The notes beneath the pieces were generated by a model. That model saw only the letters and a list, made by a program, of their open reading frames with translations. It did no database searches and was not told the DNA's origin. Position numbers and translations under genes: made by a program. From NCBI RefSeq assembly GCF_016925615.1, contig NZ_CP070499.1:372001-436000 (forward strand): a stretch of DNA of 64,000 nucleotides. Reading direction: 5' to 3'. Below, piece by piece: positions 42,922-51,391 of this stretch. The first letter of the stretch is position 1, and each line of letters begins with the position of its first letter. The DNA comes from Natronosporangium hydrolyticum (GTDB lineage Bacteria; Actinomycetota; Actinomycetes; Mycobacteriales; Micromonosporaceae).

Positions 42922-43713
42922 TCATCGGGTCACCTCCCGAGTCAGCGTCGGCACCGAGGCGCCACCGTTGCTGCCGTTGTGACTGGTGAACAGGGTCACC
43001 GGCTCCGGCTCTGGCTCGACCGGGGTCGGCTGGTCGGGCAGGGTCGCGGGTCGGTGGCGCTGCACGGTGCGTTCCGACAGGCCGAGCCGGGCAGCGATCT
43101 CGGCATCGCTGGCCGCAGGTGTGTCCGTCACGGCTTTGCCGACCCGTTGCGCGGCAGTGGGCCGCCGCCTGGTCGTGGTCCGCTTCTTCTTCCCACCAGC
43201 AGCCGCCGGCTTGCTGGCCGCCACCGTCTCCGCCGAGGTGACCGCAGCGTGCGCGGGAGTCGGCTCGGCCGCAGCAGGTTGCGGCTGGTCGGCCGGTTTC
43301 GTGTCGTCAGGTGTCGACACGGGACGACCGCTACGGGTCACCACCTCGACCGAGAGCAGGAACGCCACCGGCGCCGCCAACGCCACCAGCCGCGCGGTCA
43401 CGGTCGGCTCGGCCGAGGCGACGTTAGCCGCCAACGTCGCCGCTACCCCGGTGATCACCGCCAGTCGCGCCGCCATGCGTGGCCGCCGACCCAGCCGACC
43501 ATCTTCGATCAACGCCATGGCCCCGACCACGATCAGCCCGTCAATGGCGATCGGCAGACTGTAGGCCACCCAGGTCCGCTCACCAGCGCCGATGGCCACC
43601 GAGGCGATATGGGAGAAGCTCGCCGCCCCGGCCACCGCGGCAACCATCACCGCAGCCGTACGGGCCGCTACCCGAGTCCACAACGTCGCCCGATCCTTGC
43701 TAGCCCTGCTCAT
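42922..43713 (-). CDS. DUF2637 membrane protein (SpdB-like spread protein) with C-terminal HTH
   Basis: 263 residues from the ATG at 43713 (an upstream GTG adds five). Four membrane segments in residues ~12-140 (AAVMVAAVAGAASFSHIASVAI, YSLPIAIDGLIVVGAMALI, LAVITGVAATLAANVASA, LVALAAPVAFLLSVEVV). A Pro/Ala linker follows, then a basic stretch KKKRTTTRRRP and an HTH (DTPAASDAEIAARLGLSERTVQRHR). Spd proteins assist spread of the plasmid within the mycelium after transfer. Overlaps the tra gene by 4 nt. Confidence 0.88.
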   Translation of the reverse strand: MSRASKDRATLWTRVAARTAAVMVAAVAGAASFSHIASVAIGAGERTWVAYSLPIAIDGLIVVGAMALIEDGRLGRRPRMAARLAVITGVAATLAANVASAEPTVTARLVALAAPVAFLLSVEVVTRSGRPVSTPDDTKPADQPQPAAAEPTPAHAAVTSAETVAASKPAAAGGKKKRTTTRRRPTAAQRVGKAVTDTPAASDAEIAARLGLSERTVQRHRPATLPDQPTPVEPEPEPVTLFTSHNGSNGGASVPTLTREVTR

Positions 43714-45248
43714 GCCGCCAACCCCCAACCGTCCTGACGCGGACCAGGCCCACGACGCCCAGAACCAGGCCCAGGCCGAGGCCGGGGCTTCGGTGGGGAT
43801 GAGGTGGTGGTGTGCCCGTCGATGACGTTGCCGCTGGTGTAGCCGCCGGCTAGGTCGCGGATGTCGTCATCGTTCAGGTAGGAGAAGCGCACCCGCGCCG
43901 GGGTCGGGTCGCCATCGAGGACCACAAAGCCGACACCGGGTAGGGCTTGCGGGATCTGGTCGCACACCGCACCCCGGTCGCGCATACCGTCACCCAGCAC
44001 CAGATCCACTTGGGAGGATTCGGCCAGCCGCAGCCCGATCCGGGTGGGGAACAGGTCCCGAAACGGCAGCACCTCTTTACGCGGGTCCTGCAACGCGGCC
44101 AGCACATGCACTCCGACCGCCCGACCCTGGGTGAGCAGCAGCCCGAGGGCTGCCCGGATGCGTTCTTTGAGCTTGCGGTCTGCCAGGTACGCCGTTAGCG
44201 CGGCTAGCTCGTCGACGACCAGCACGATCAACGGTTCATCCGTGGTGGGGGTGTGCTGGCGGGTGTGACCCCGCAACCGCGCCGCCCGCTGCTTCGCAAC
44301 CTCAACGGCCTGGTCGAGCAGGTCGGCCATAGCCGCGTAGTCCTCGCAGGCGAACTTGGCAAACAGCGGCAGCCCGGGGCCGAGTTCCATGCCGCCTTTC
44401 GGGTCGAAGCCCCACAGCTGCACGTGCCCCGACCGGATCCCGCCAGCAAGCGAGCGGACGAACGACCAGATCACCGAGCCTTTACCGGCACCGGTCGCCC
44501 CGGCCACCAGCACCTGAGTCCCGAACAAGCCCAGCTCATACGGCAACCCGTCTTCACGCACACCCAGCGGCAGCGCCCGAAAATCCGGCGTCGAGGCGAC
44601 CGGCAACACTGGCACCACCCCGGCCAGCGGGTCCCGCCGCACCATCGTCAGATAAACCAACCCGGGCTTGCGATGCGGACGCACCCGCACCCCCACCACC
44701 CCGAACGTGTGCGCGAACCGCTCCGAGACCTTGGCGAAGTCTTCCGGGATCTGCCCGGTGACCATCCGCACCAGCAGCACATCCAGCCCACGACGGGCGG
44801 CGACCTTCTTCACCTCCGGCAGCAACTCACGGCCGTTGAACCGCACCACCAGCCCGGCAGTGGACATCGCCGACCACCACTTCCGCCGATAGGTAAACCG
44901 GCGCCACTTCGACAGCAGCCGCAGCCAGCACCACTTGTCGAACGAGCCCCGGTCGATGCTGTACCAGGCCACCAGCCCACCAGCCACCACGATCAGGGCG
45001 GCGACCGGACCCAGCCACCCGAACCGCCACCACAACCCCGCCAGCGCCAACACCGGGGCGGAGATCCACCACCAGCGCACCAACACGACCACGGCCAGGG
45101 TCAAGGTTTTGAGGCACCACCAGATCGCCATCAGCCACAGCGGCACCCGCACCACCGGGGTACGGACCATCACCGGACGTTGCAGCATCATCGGCGGCAC
45201 GTCGGGCACCCGATCCCCGCGCACTACCCCCACAAACGGACGCGGCAT
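43710..45248 (-). CDS. FtsK/SpoIIIE-like conjugative DNA translocase (Tra)
   Basis: 512 residues from the ATG at 45248. Membrane segments near residues 38-58 and 62-90 (LWLMAIWWCLKTLTLAVVVLV, PVLALAGLWW, VAALIVVAGGLVAWYSI). Walker A is VLVAGATGAGKGSVIW, Walker B PLIVLVVDELAALTAYL, and the FtsK motif ALQDPRKEVLPFRDLFPTRIGLRL. It pumps double-stranded DNA between cells as a hexamer and is the only transfer protein an AICE needs. A Pro/Gly/Arg-rich C-terminal tail follows the last strand. Start overlaps the upstream small gene (ATGA). Confidence 0.93.
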   Translation of the reverse strand: MPRPFVGVVRGDRVPDVPPMMLQRPVMVRTPVVRVPLWLMAIWWCLKTLTLAVVVLVRWWWISAPVLALAGLWWRFGWLGPVAALIVVAGGLVAWYSIDRGSFDKWCWLRLLSKWRRFTYRRKWWSAMSTAGLVVRFNGRELLPEVKKVAARRGLDVLLVRMVTGQIPEDFAKVSERFAHTFGVVGVRVRPHRKPGLVYLTMVRRDPLAGVVPVLPVASTPDFRALPLGVREDGLPYELGLFGTQVLVAGATGAGKGSVIWSFVRSLAGGIRSGHVQLWGFDPKGGMELGPGLPLFAKFACEDYAAMADLLDQAVEVAKQRAARLRGHTRQHTPTTDEPLIVLVVDELAALTAYLADRKLKERIRAALGLLLTQGRAVGVHVLAALQDPRKEVLPFRDLFPTRIGLRLAESSQVDLVLGDGMRDRGAVCDQIPQALPGVGFVVLDGDPTPARVRFSYLNDDDIRDLAGGYTSGNVIDGHTTTSSPPKPRPRPGPGSGRRGPGPRQDGWGLAA

Positions 45249-45535
45249 CACCGACCACCCCCCGCCACCACGGGCAGACGGCAGCCGCCGGCACGGTCGA
45301 ACTGGAACGGCCGACGTGCCCGCGAGCGGCCATACGCCTCGATCGCGGCACCCGCCACACTGCCCGGGTACACCCGAGCGTCGACCACCGACGCCAGCAC
45401 CACCGCCGCGTGATGGATACATCCGGCCACCACGGCGCCGGCACGGTCGACCACCCGCACCGCATCAACCGGGCCGTCACACGGCGACGAGTCCTCGGGA
45501 TGCGCCGCCGCACACCCCACCACCGGGCGGGGCAT
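45248..45535 (-). CDS. Small AICE protein of unknown function, N-terminus like Tra
   Basis: 95 residues. It begins MPRPVVGCAAAHPEDSSP; the Tra protein begins MPRPFVGVVRGDRVPD, so the starts look duplicated. The centre (DAVRVVDRAGAVVAGCIHHAAVVLASVVDARVYPG) is hydrophobic and contains two cysteines. Overlaps its neighbours by 1 base (upstream) and ATGA (downstream), so it is part of the transfer operon. It could be a small DNA-binding or coupling factor; I do not recognise the family. Confidence 0.65.
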   Translation of the reverse strand: MPRPVVGCAAAHPEDSSPCDGPVDAVRVVDRAGAVVAGCIHHAAVVLASVVDARVYPGSVAGAAIEAYGRSRARRPFQFDRAGGCRLPVVAGGGR

Positions 45536-45855
45536 CACCGGCCACCCCCGCACACATCCGCCGTCAACCCGACGTGGGTGATCAGCCGCAGCAGCAACCC
45601 GCAGGGCAGCTGCCCTACGTAGTCGCGGTAGCAGGTGCCCGAGTCGCCGACCCAGTCCTCTACCCGCACGTTGTCCAGCAGCGGCAGCACTCCCGCTACT
45701 TCGTTGGGTCGGACCCCGCTCACTTCAAGTTCGGCGCCTGCGTCGGAGAACCCGCGCGGGTCGCGTAGCGCCCGCCACACCAGCTGCGCGACGACGGCGC
45801 CCGATTCGGCTTCGCCTTGCACCGGGACACGGGCAGCATCCAGTACCGTGGACAT
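45535..45855 (-). CDS. Small AICE protein of unknown function
   Basis: 106 residues, with GAAAGGAG before the ATG. SGAVVAQLVWRALRDPRGFSDAGAELEVSGVRPNEVAGVLPLLDNVRVEDWVGDSG is helical and lightly acidic; no catalytic motif is seen. First of the transfer-operon small genes after pra, 86 nt downstream of that gene's stop. The family is not recognised; similar-size proteins occupy this place in other AICEs. Confidence 0.65.
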   Translation of the reverse strand: MSTVLDAARVPVQGEAESGAVVAQLVWRALRDPRGFSDAGAELEVSGVRPNEVAGVLPLLDNVRVEDWVGDSGTCYRDYVGQLPCGLLLRLITHVGLTADVCGGGR

Positions 45856-45941
45856 GACCAGCTCCTTTCAGGGATGTTGGGCACGCGGTCGGGTCTGGTC
45901 TCTTGCCGGAGGAAAGACCCGCCCGCGCTAACTCACTGGGT

Positions 45942-46379
45942 TCAGGCAGCAGCGGCCGCGGTGGCCTTGCTGCGACCGCTGCTCTCGGGCGCCGACATGG
46001 AATCGGCCCGGACCGACCACGCCAGCCGCGCCCGGCACCGATCGGTACAGCGCTTCTGCGAGTTCACGTACGGGGTCAGCGTCACCCCGGCGAACTCCAC
46101 CGCCGGTGGGTAGCCCGGCACCGTCGGCTCCGGCGGCACCGGCTGATGATCAGCAGCAACCTTGACCTTGACCTCTTTCGACTCACCGAACCGGCCCGAC
46201 TCCGGGTCCAGGTCCAACACGCGGACCTGCCACAGCCGCCTGCCGGACTCCTTGTCGCGAGCCTGGTCGTCAGCGCCTTTGGCGTCGAAGTCCTTCACCG
46301 GCTCCACACCCAGGCACAACGCGCCGTACGGAAACACGTACTCGAACGGAACCGGAACCTTCATCGTCATCGGGACCAT
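45942..46379 (-). CDS. pra: Pra-like activator of AICE replication, integration and excision
   Basis: 145 residues from the ATG at 46379, GGAGG 6 nt upstream; a TTG at 46385 is unlikely. MKVPVPFEYVFPYGALCLGVEPVKDFDAK, LWQVRVLDLDPESGRFGESKEVKVKVAADHQPVPPEPTVPG and VEFAGVTLTPYVNSQKR(x)n-RLAWSVRA follow the pSAM2 Pra family. It switches on rep-xis-int. It faces the GntR gene, with shared operators between. A low-complexity KATAAAAA tail ends the protein. Confidence 0.85.
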   Translation of the reverse strand: MVPMTMKVPVPFEYVFPYGALCLGVEPVKDFDAKGADDQARDKESGRRLWQVRVLDLDPESGRFGESKEVKVKVAADHQPVPPEPTVPGYPPAVEFAGVTLTPYVNSQKRCTDRCRARLAWSVRADSMSAPESSGRSKATAAAAA

Positions 46380-46394
46380 GCTCAACCTCCAACA

Positions 46395-46459
46395 CGTCTT
46401 ACGTCTTGCGTGTCACGAACCATAGCTCAGGAACCGGTTCGGACGCAAGACGTAAGACG
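46395..46459. promoter_or_regulatory. Paired operators between pra and the GntR gene
   Basis: CGTCTTACGTCTTGC (46395-46409) and its exact reverse complement GCAAGACGTAAGACG (46445-46459) form a 15-bp perfect inverted repeat with a 35-bp centre. Each arm itself repeats AAGACG. The layout lets one regulator bind twice over the divergent promoters, as KorSA does at pra in pSAM2. Confidence 0.75.
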
Positions 46460-46528
46460 TATTTCTGTGCGCGAGGGTGGCCCCCCGGCATGGCCCCCTG
46501 CCGAAGAGGCCCGATGCACTAGGGTCTC

Positions 46529-46544
46529 CGTAAGACGTACTACG
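46529..46544 (+). promoter_or_regulatory. Third AAGACG-containing site before the GntR gene
   Basis: CGTAAGACGTACTACG, an imperfect palindrome containing TAAGACGTA as in the other two sites, 16 nt upstream of the ATG at 46560. Likely autoregulatory. Confidence 0.6.
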
Positions 46545-46559
46545 AGCGAGGGGGCCGGG

Positions 46560-47345
46560 ATGACGGACGTGGAGGCGCCGCGACCCAAGTACGCGCAGAT
46601 CGCGGAGATGCTCCGAAGTCGGATCAAGCGAGGTGACTACCCTCCCGGCTCGAACCTGCCCAGCGAGGATCATCTAGCCCGGGAGCTGGGCGTCTCGCGG
46701 GTCACCGTGAACCGTGCGGTGAGCGTGCTCCGGGCCGCCGGGGACGTCACGGTAAAGCGGGGTAGCGGGACAGTGGTCCGCTCACTACCGAAGATCGTCC
46801 GTGACGCCGAGGCCCGCTACGCCGCGCGGGACGAAGGCACCGGCGCCGGTGAAGTGGAGGCCCGCAAACTCAACCTTCGGCCGAGGACCGACTACCTGGA
46901 AATCGGGCAAACCGCCGCGCCCGCCGAGGTCGCCCAAGCCCTGGACATCGCCGAAGGTCAGCCCGTCCTCGTACGTCGACGCGTCCTCTACGCCAACGAC
47001 GAGCCGACCCAGATGGCCGACTCGTACTACCCGTGGGAGCTAGTCAAAGACAGCGCGGAACTTCTCCAGCCTGAGGCAGGCGTCGGTGGGTCCCTGACCC
47101 GCCTCGCCGAACTCGGCTACCCCCCGGTGCGCTTCGCCGAAGACATCGACGTACGGCTACCCACCCCGGAAGAACACCAGGTCCTTCAGATCGAGGCCAC
47201 GCAACCGGTCTTCCGAATTTGGCGGGTTACCTACAGCCACGACCGGCGACCCATCGAGATCTGCGATCATGTCATGCCCGGACACCTCTGGACCCTCCAT
47301 TACGGCTGGAGAGACGAGGCCAGCAACACCCGCCGGGACCAGTGA
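46560..47345 (+). CDS. GntR/HutC-family repressor, KorSA-like
   Basis: 261 residues. Winged helix at ~10-75 (KYAQIAEMLRSRIKRGDYPPGSNLPSEDHLARELGVSRVTVNRAVSVLRAAGDV), followed by a UTRA effector domain (~95-250; GQPVLVRRRVLYANDEPTQMADSYYPWELV...RIWRVTYSHDRRPIEI). In pSAM2 the homologue KorSA represses pra and so keeps the element integrated. First gene of the rightward operon; its stop shares a base with the PP2C start. Confidence 0.92.
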   Translation: MTDVEAPRPKYAQIAEMLRSRIKRGDYPPGSNLPSEDHLARELGVSRVTVNRAVSVLRAAGDVTVKRGSGTVVRSLPKIVRDAEARYAARDEGTGAGEVEARKLNLRPRTDYLEIGQTAAPAEVAQALDIAEGQPVLVRRRVLYANDEPTQMADSYYPWELVKDSAELLQPEAGVGGSLTRLAELGYPPVRFAEDIDVRLPTPEEHQVLQIEATQPVFRIWRVTYSHDRRPIEICDHVMPGHLWTLHYGWRDEASNTRRDQ

Positions 47346-48193
47346 TGCAGGTCTGTTACGCGTCCGAGGCCGCGCCCGACGCCACCGCCAATCAAGATCA
47401 CGCGATCCACGCCGGCCCGCTGGTCGCAGTCTTCGACGGCGCATCGGTCCCACCGGGCATGGACACCGGCTGCATTCACGGCACCTCCTGGTACGTCACC
47501 CGCCTGGCCGAAAACCTGGCCACCGTGACCACACCCGACCTCAGCCTGCCCGAGATCCTGGCCGAGGCAATCCGCGCCGTACGCGAAGACCACGGCGAAC
47601 AATGCGACCTCGACCACCCCGGCACCCCCACCGCCGCTGTGGGCATCATCCGCGACCAGGGCGAACACCTCGACTACCTCATACTCTGCGACATCGCCCT
47701 AGTAGTCGACCGCGACGACAACAGCTCCCAGTTCCTCACTGACGAACGTTTCGGCGCCGCCGTGGCCGACCTGCGCGACTACGCCCGCGCCCACCAAACG
47801 ACTTTCGGCAGCGACGACCACGCCGCGCTCCTGCGGCACATCACCAGCATGCGCCTGCAACGGATCAACCGACCCGGCGGCTACTGGGTAGCCGGAGCAC
47901 AACCCGGGGCCGCCCACCACGCCATCACCGGGAAACTCCCCCTCTCCGGTGTAGACAGGGTCCGCCGCGCCGCCCTGCTCACCGACGGCGCAGCCGACGC
48001 AGTCACCCGATACCAGCTGCACACCTGGCCGACCCTGCTCGACACCCTCACCACCCACGGACCCGCCGAACTTATCCGGCAGGTCCGCGCCGCCGAGCTA
48101 TCCGACGACACCGGCGACGGCCAGGCCCGCTACAAGCGCCACGACGACGCAACCGCCGTACTGTGCCAATTCCACCCCCAGGAGCAGCCATGA
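47345..48193 (+). CDS. PP2C-like protein phosphatase domain protein
   Basis: 282 residues. VCYASEAAPDATANQDHAIHAGPLVAVFDGASVPPGMDTGC carries the N-terminal D and VFDGAS metal motifs of PP2C; RRAALLTDGAADAV and RYKRHDDATAVLCQF supply the other Asp motifs. The glycine of DG is retained, so the site looks complete. Soluble. Overlaps the following NUDIX gene by 4 nt. Such phosphatases are common in AICE cargo; the substrate is unknown. Confidence 0.85.
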   Translation: MQVCYASEAAPDATANQDHAIHAGPLVAVFDGASVPPGMDTGCIHGTSWYVTRLAENLATVTTPDLSLPEILAEAIRAVREDHGEQCDLDHPGTPTAAVGIIRDQGEHLDYLILCDIALVVDRDDNSSQFLTDERFGAAVADLRDYARAHQTTFGSDDHAALLRHITSMRLQRINRPGGYWVAGAQPGAAHHAITGKLPLSGVDRVRRAALLTDGAADAVTRYQLHTWPTLLDTLTTHGPAELIRQVRAAELSDDTGDGQARYKRHDDATAVLCQFHPQEQP

Positions 48194-48657
48194 GCAGCGC
48201 CCCGCGCCACTCAGTCAGCGTCGCCGCAGCAGTCATCAACAACGACGGACACGCGCTAGTCATCCGCCGCCGCGACACCGACGCATGGCAGCTACCCGGC
48301 GGCATCCTCGAACTCGGCGAAACCCTCCACGAAGGAGTACGCCGGGAAGTCCTGGAAGAGACGGGCGTCGTAGTGGAGCCCACCCGACTCACCGGCGTCT
48401 ACAAGAACATGCGCCTAGGCGTAGTAGCGCTCGTGTTCCACGCACACCCCATCGCAGGCAGCCCGCAACCCACCGACGAAGCCGCCGCAGTCGAGTGGTG
48501 GCCCATCGAACGCATCACCGCAACCATGAACGAAGCGTTCGCCATCCGCCTCAGCGACGCATTCCGCGACGAGCAGGCACCGGCCGTGCGAGCCCACGAC
48601 GGCACCCACCTACTCGACCCGGACCCGCGCCCCGCAGACGAGCACGGGCGAACCTAA
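48190..48657 (+). CDS. NUDIX hydrolase (AICE cargo)
   Basis: 155 residues, GGAG before the ATG. The Nudix box is canonical: GGILELGETLHEGVRREVLEETGV (residues ~37-60). WQLPGGI and AAAVEWWPIERI match the MutT-like/ADP-ribose pyrophosphatase-like subgroup. It hydrolyses a nucleoside diphosphate derivative, identity unknown. In AICEs this gene regularly follows korSA, as in pSAM2. An 92-nt gap separates it from the HAD gene. Confidence 0.92.
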   Translation: MSSAPRHSVSVAAAVINNDGHALVIRRRDTDAWQLPGGILELGETLHEGVRREVLEETGVVVEPTRLTGVYKNMRLGVVALVFHAHPIAGSPQPTDEAAAVEWWPIERITATMNEAFAIRLSDAFRDEQAPAVRAHDGTHLLDPDPRPADEHGRT

Positions 48658-48749
48658 CCACCCCGACGCCGTACCGGCCCAAGCGGCCAACCAGCACACC
48701 CAACGGCCAGGCGCCAACCCTCCACGCTGCACAGAGCCAGGGAGCAGTC

Positions 48750-49556
48750 ATGCCCGGAAACACCCCGCATACGGCTATTGCCCGATCGTCGGCCGCCCAC
48801 GCCTACGGCAGTCCCAGCCCTCGCCCACGACAAGCCGCAGCCACCACGCCGCCGTACAGCCTCGCCCAAGTCCTCGGCGAAACAGGGCCGCTCCTGCTCG
48901 ACTTCGACGGCCCGGTGTGCGCACTGTACGCCGCAGTGCCCGCCGCCACCGTCGCCGAACGGCTGTGCCAGGCCCTCACCGACCACGGTTTTACTCTCCC
49001 CAGACACATCGCCGATGAGCCCGACGCTCTCGCAGTTCTCCGCCACACCGTCACCTTTGGTAACCCGAAGCTGACCGCAAGAGTGGATGATGAACTACGG
49101 CGAGCCGAGCGACACGCCATCGACAGCGCCGCCCCCACCCGGTACGCGCGGGAGATTATCGTCGCCGCGCACCACGCAGGCCGACCGTTGGCCATTGTCA
49201 GCAACAACGCCGAATCCGCCATCAGGGCATACCTGACCGCGCACCGGCTAGCCCGCTACATAGACCACATCGTCGGCCGCCCCCACGGCGACCCCGGCGG
49301 GATGAAACCCAACCCCGCGCCCGTACACGCCGCCCTAACTGCCCTCGCAGCCCAACCCAGCGAATGCGCCCTAATCGGCGACTCCACCAGCGACATCACC
49401 GCCGGGCACGCCGCCGGAGTCCGCACCATCGGCTACGCCAACAAACCCGGCAAATACCGGCGCCTCACCGCAGCCGGAGCCGACGCCGTAGCCGATGGCG
49501 CCCCAGACTTCGCCCACCTCGCCCGGCTACTGCACAACGAAGCCGACCCCATCTAG
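48750..49556 (+). CDS. HAD-superfamily phosphatase (AICE cargo)
   Basis: 268 residues, GGAGCAGTC before the ATG. Motif I is LLLDFDGPVC (with the nucleophile Asp at about residue 51), motif II LAIVSNNAE, motif III the Lys of GGMKPNPAPV and motif IV ALIGDSTSDITAGHAAG. A helical cap lies between motifs I and II. A small-molecule phosphatase by family. The first ~35 residues are a variable Ser/Pro/Arg stretch. Part of the rightward cargo operon. Confidence 0.88.
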   Translation: MPGNTPHTAIARSSAAHAYGSPSPRPRQAAATTPPYSLAQVLGETGPLLLDFDGPVCALYAAVPAATVAERLCQALTDHGFTLPRHIADEPDALAVLRHTVTFGNPKLTARVDDELRRAERHAIDSAAPTRYAREIIVAAHHAGRPLAIVSNNAESAIRAYLTAHRLARYIDHIVGRPHGDPGGMKPNPAPVHAALTALAAQPSECALIGDSTSDITAGHAAGVRTIGYANKPGKYRRLTAAGADAVADGAPDFAHLARLLHNEADPI

Positions 49557-49647
49557 CGACACCCGCCCAGACGACATGCCGCACAACGGGACGACCATGC
49601 CTAGCGGCGCCCGGAATGCGGCTAATGCGCCATTCTTGGAGGCAAGC

Positions 49648-50973
49648 GTGAGCAGCTACGACGGCCCGACCCTGCGCGCTATCCGCGAAAGCATGCAAGT
49701 CCCTCTACGACGCGTCGCCCGCCAAGCCGGCATGTCCCATGGCCACCTCAGCAAAGTTGAACGCGGCGAGCACGGCCGCCCTATCACGCCTACCGTGCTG
49801 GCCGCCTACGAGAAAGTCACCGGGGTCTCCCTGGCCGAGGCCGCCGCCGCCATCGCCGAACAACGAGAAAACGTCGTCGGTCTTCGCCGCCGCAGCTGGC
49901 GACCCGGCCAGCTCACCGACATGCGCCGCCTCGCGTTCAACGCCGCAGTCGGAGCCATCGCCATCGGAGGCCAGATCGGCGAACCCCTCGGCCGACTCAT
50001 AGACACCACCGGCCGACCGGTATCACCCATCGCCCCCGATCCGTGCGACGTCGACCAGCTCACCCAGGTCGGCGAGCTTCTCACCACCCTGGACACGCGC
50101 TACGGCGGAGCCATGACCAGCCAGCTGGCAAAGACCATCCTGCGCTGGGCCATCCCCATGATCGAACCCGCCAGCATGTACGACCCCGACCACCAGCCCC
50201 TCCACAACGCGCTAGGCATCATCACCGCCCGGGCTGCATGGTCAGCTGTCGACACCGGCAGCCACGAAGCCGCCCGCAGCCTGTTCCGCCTCGCCCTGTT
50301 CTGCGCCGTCCGCGCAGGTGACCCCCACCTACGCGCCCACGTCATCGCCGACGCCGCAGCCCACCACAACCACCTCGGCTACTACGCCGACGCGCTCGAC
50401 CTGATCCGCATCGTCGAAGGAGACGAACGAGTAGCCGCCCCGGTCCGCCGGCTGCTCCACAGCGTCAAGGCCCGCGCCTACGCCGCCGCAGGGGAAACCA
50501 ACAGCTGCCGTAGACACCTCATACTCGCCCAGCAGGCGCACCAAGAACCCGCACCGCTCGACCCGCCCTGGGTCAAGACCTTGCGCAACCCCGCCCACCT
50601 CTACGCAGCAGCCGGCCACGCCCTGGCCGACCTCACCCAACACGACAGCACTGCCGAAACCCACGCAGCAGCGGTAGAACACCTCACCGGAGCTATCAGC
50701 CTCTACGCCACTAGCGAGCACGCCCGCGCACTCGGACTCTGCCGAGCCCGCCTCGCCGCCCTCCACCTCACTACCGGCAACCTCGACTCCGGTGAAGAAG
50801 CCGCCCGCCAAGCCCTCCCCAACCTCGCCAACGTCCGCTCAGCCCGCCTCGCCCGCGCGCTCGGCGCCGTACGCCGCGCAGCAGCCCAACATCCTGACCA
50901 CGAACCCATGGCCACCCTCACTACCGACATAGACGCCGCCCTGACCACCCTCGAACAGCCCTACAGCGGATGA
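49648..50973 (+). CDS. XRE-family regulator with TPR-like helical domain (AICE cargo)
   Basis: 441 residues from the GTG at 49648 with TTGGAGG 5 nt upstream; longer in-frame starts run into the HAD gene. HTH at ~5-60 (LRAIRESMQVPLRRVARQAGMSHGHLSKVERGEHGRP). The remainder is helical, TPR-like (SLFRLALFCAVRAGDPHLRAHVIADAAAHHNHLGYYADALDLIRI; HLTGAISLYATSEHARALGLCRARLAALHLTTGNLDSGEEAARQAL), as in peptide-sensing or Gcn-like regulators of actinomycetes. It could control the cargo or sense host state; its target is unknown. Confidence 0.86.
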   Translation: MSSYDGPTLRAIRESMQVPLRRVARQAGMSHGHLSKVERGEHGRPITPTVLAAYEKVTGVSLAEAAAAIAEQRENVVGLRRRSWRPGQLTDMRRLAFNAAVGAIAIGGQIGEPLGRLIDTTGRPVSPIAPDPCDVDQLTQVGELLTTLDTRYGGAMTSQLAKTILRWAIPMIEPASMYDPDHQPLHNALGIITARAAWSAVDTGSHEAARSLFRLALFCAVRAGDPHLRAHVIADAAAHHNHLGYYADALDLIRIVEGDERVAAPVRRLLHSVKARAYAAAGETNSCRRHLILAQQAHQEPAPLDPPWVKTLRNPAHLYAAAGHALADLTQHDSTAETHAAAVEHLTGAISLYATSEHARALGLCRARLAALHLTTGNLDSGEEAARQALPNLANVRSARLARALGAVRRAAAQHPDHEPMATLTTDIDAALTTLEQPYSG

Positions 50974-51043
50974 GCCCTCACCAGCCCTGATGCAGGAGCC
51001 AGCGCTACGAGCAGCAAGCGTTGCCGAATTAGCCTCTACAGGA

Positions 51044-51180
51044 TCAAGGCGCCGCGCTTCGCGCGGCGCACCGGGCGCGCTCGGGGACGCACTGCGGGCG
51101 GCGCTTCGCGCCGTCCTCGCGCGTCCCGGCACACCGCACTCAACACGGGATCCGATCAGAGCAGGCAGCCGGTTACGGCC
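51044..51180. repeat. ~140-bp structured repeat, copy A (inside the AICE)
   Basis: Closely related to 56392-56530 outside the element. It has two GC hairpins (GCGCCGCGC-TTC-GCGCGGCGC; GGCGC-TTC-GCGCC) and shared blocks GGGCGCGCT, CACTGCGGG, TTCGCGCC and CCGCACTCAA. The rest of 50974-51391 shows no gene; any promoter for the NLR-like pair would lie in 51181-51391. Confidence 0.75.
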
Positions 51181-51391
51181 GTGACGATCGCCGAGGGTGG
51201 CCGGCCGCCTTCCAAGTCGGGGCGATCGCTGCCGCGCCGCTCCGCGGCTTGCCACCGTGATCATCGGCGGGTGCTGTCGGGTCTGTAGCTGGTATGGGTG
51301 GTGCGGTTGTGTCGGGTTGCCGACGGTCTGGTACGTCTATCGGCACGCCGTGGTAGACCGTGCATGGATGTACGGCTTGGAGGTGGTAGTC

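Noticed and set aside
44253-45413. Plus-strand 386-codon frame opposite the tra gene
   Set aside because: His/Pro/Arg-rich antisense shadow; Tra has intact Walker motifs on the other strand.
51041-51180. Possible small protein in the ~140-bp repeat (RRRASRGAPGALGDALR in one copy, RRRAKCGALGALGVALR in the other)
   Set aside because: Peptide similarity follows from DNA similarity; there is no ribosome-binding site or consistent start, and hairpins dominate, so treated as a non-coding repeat.
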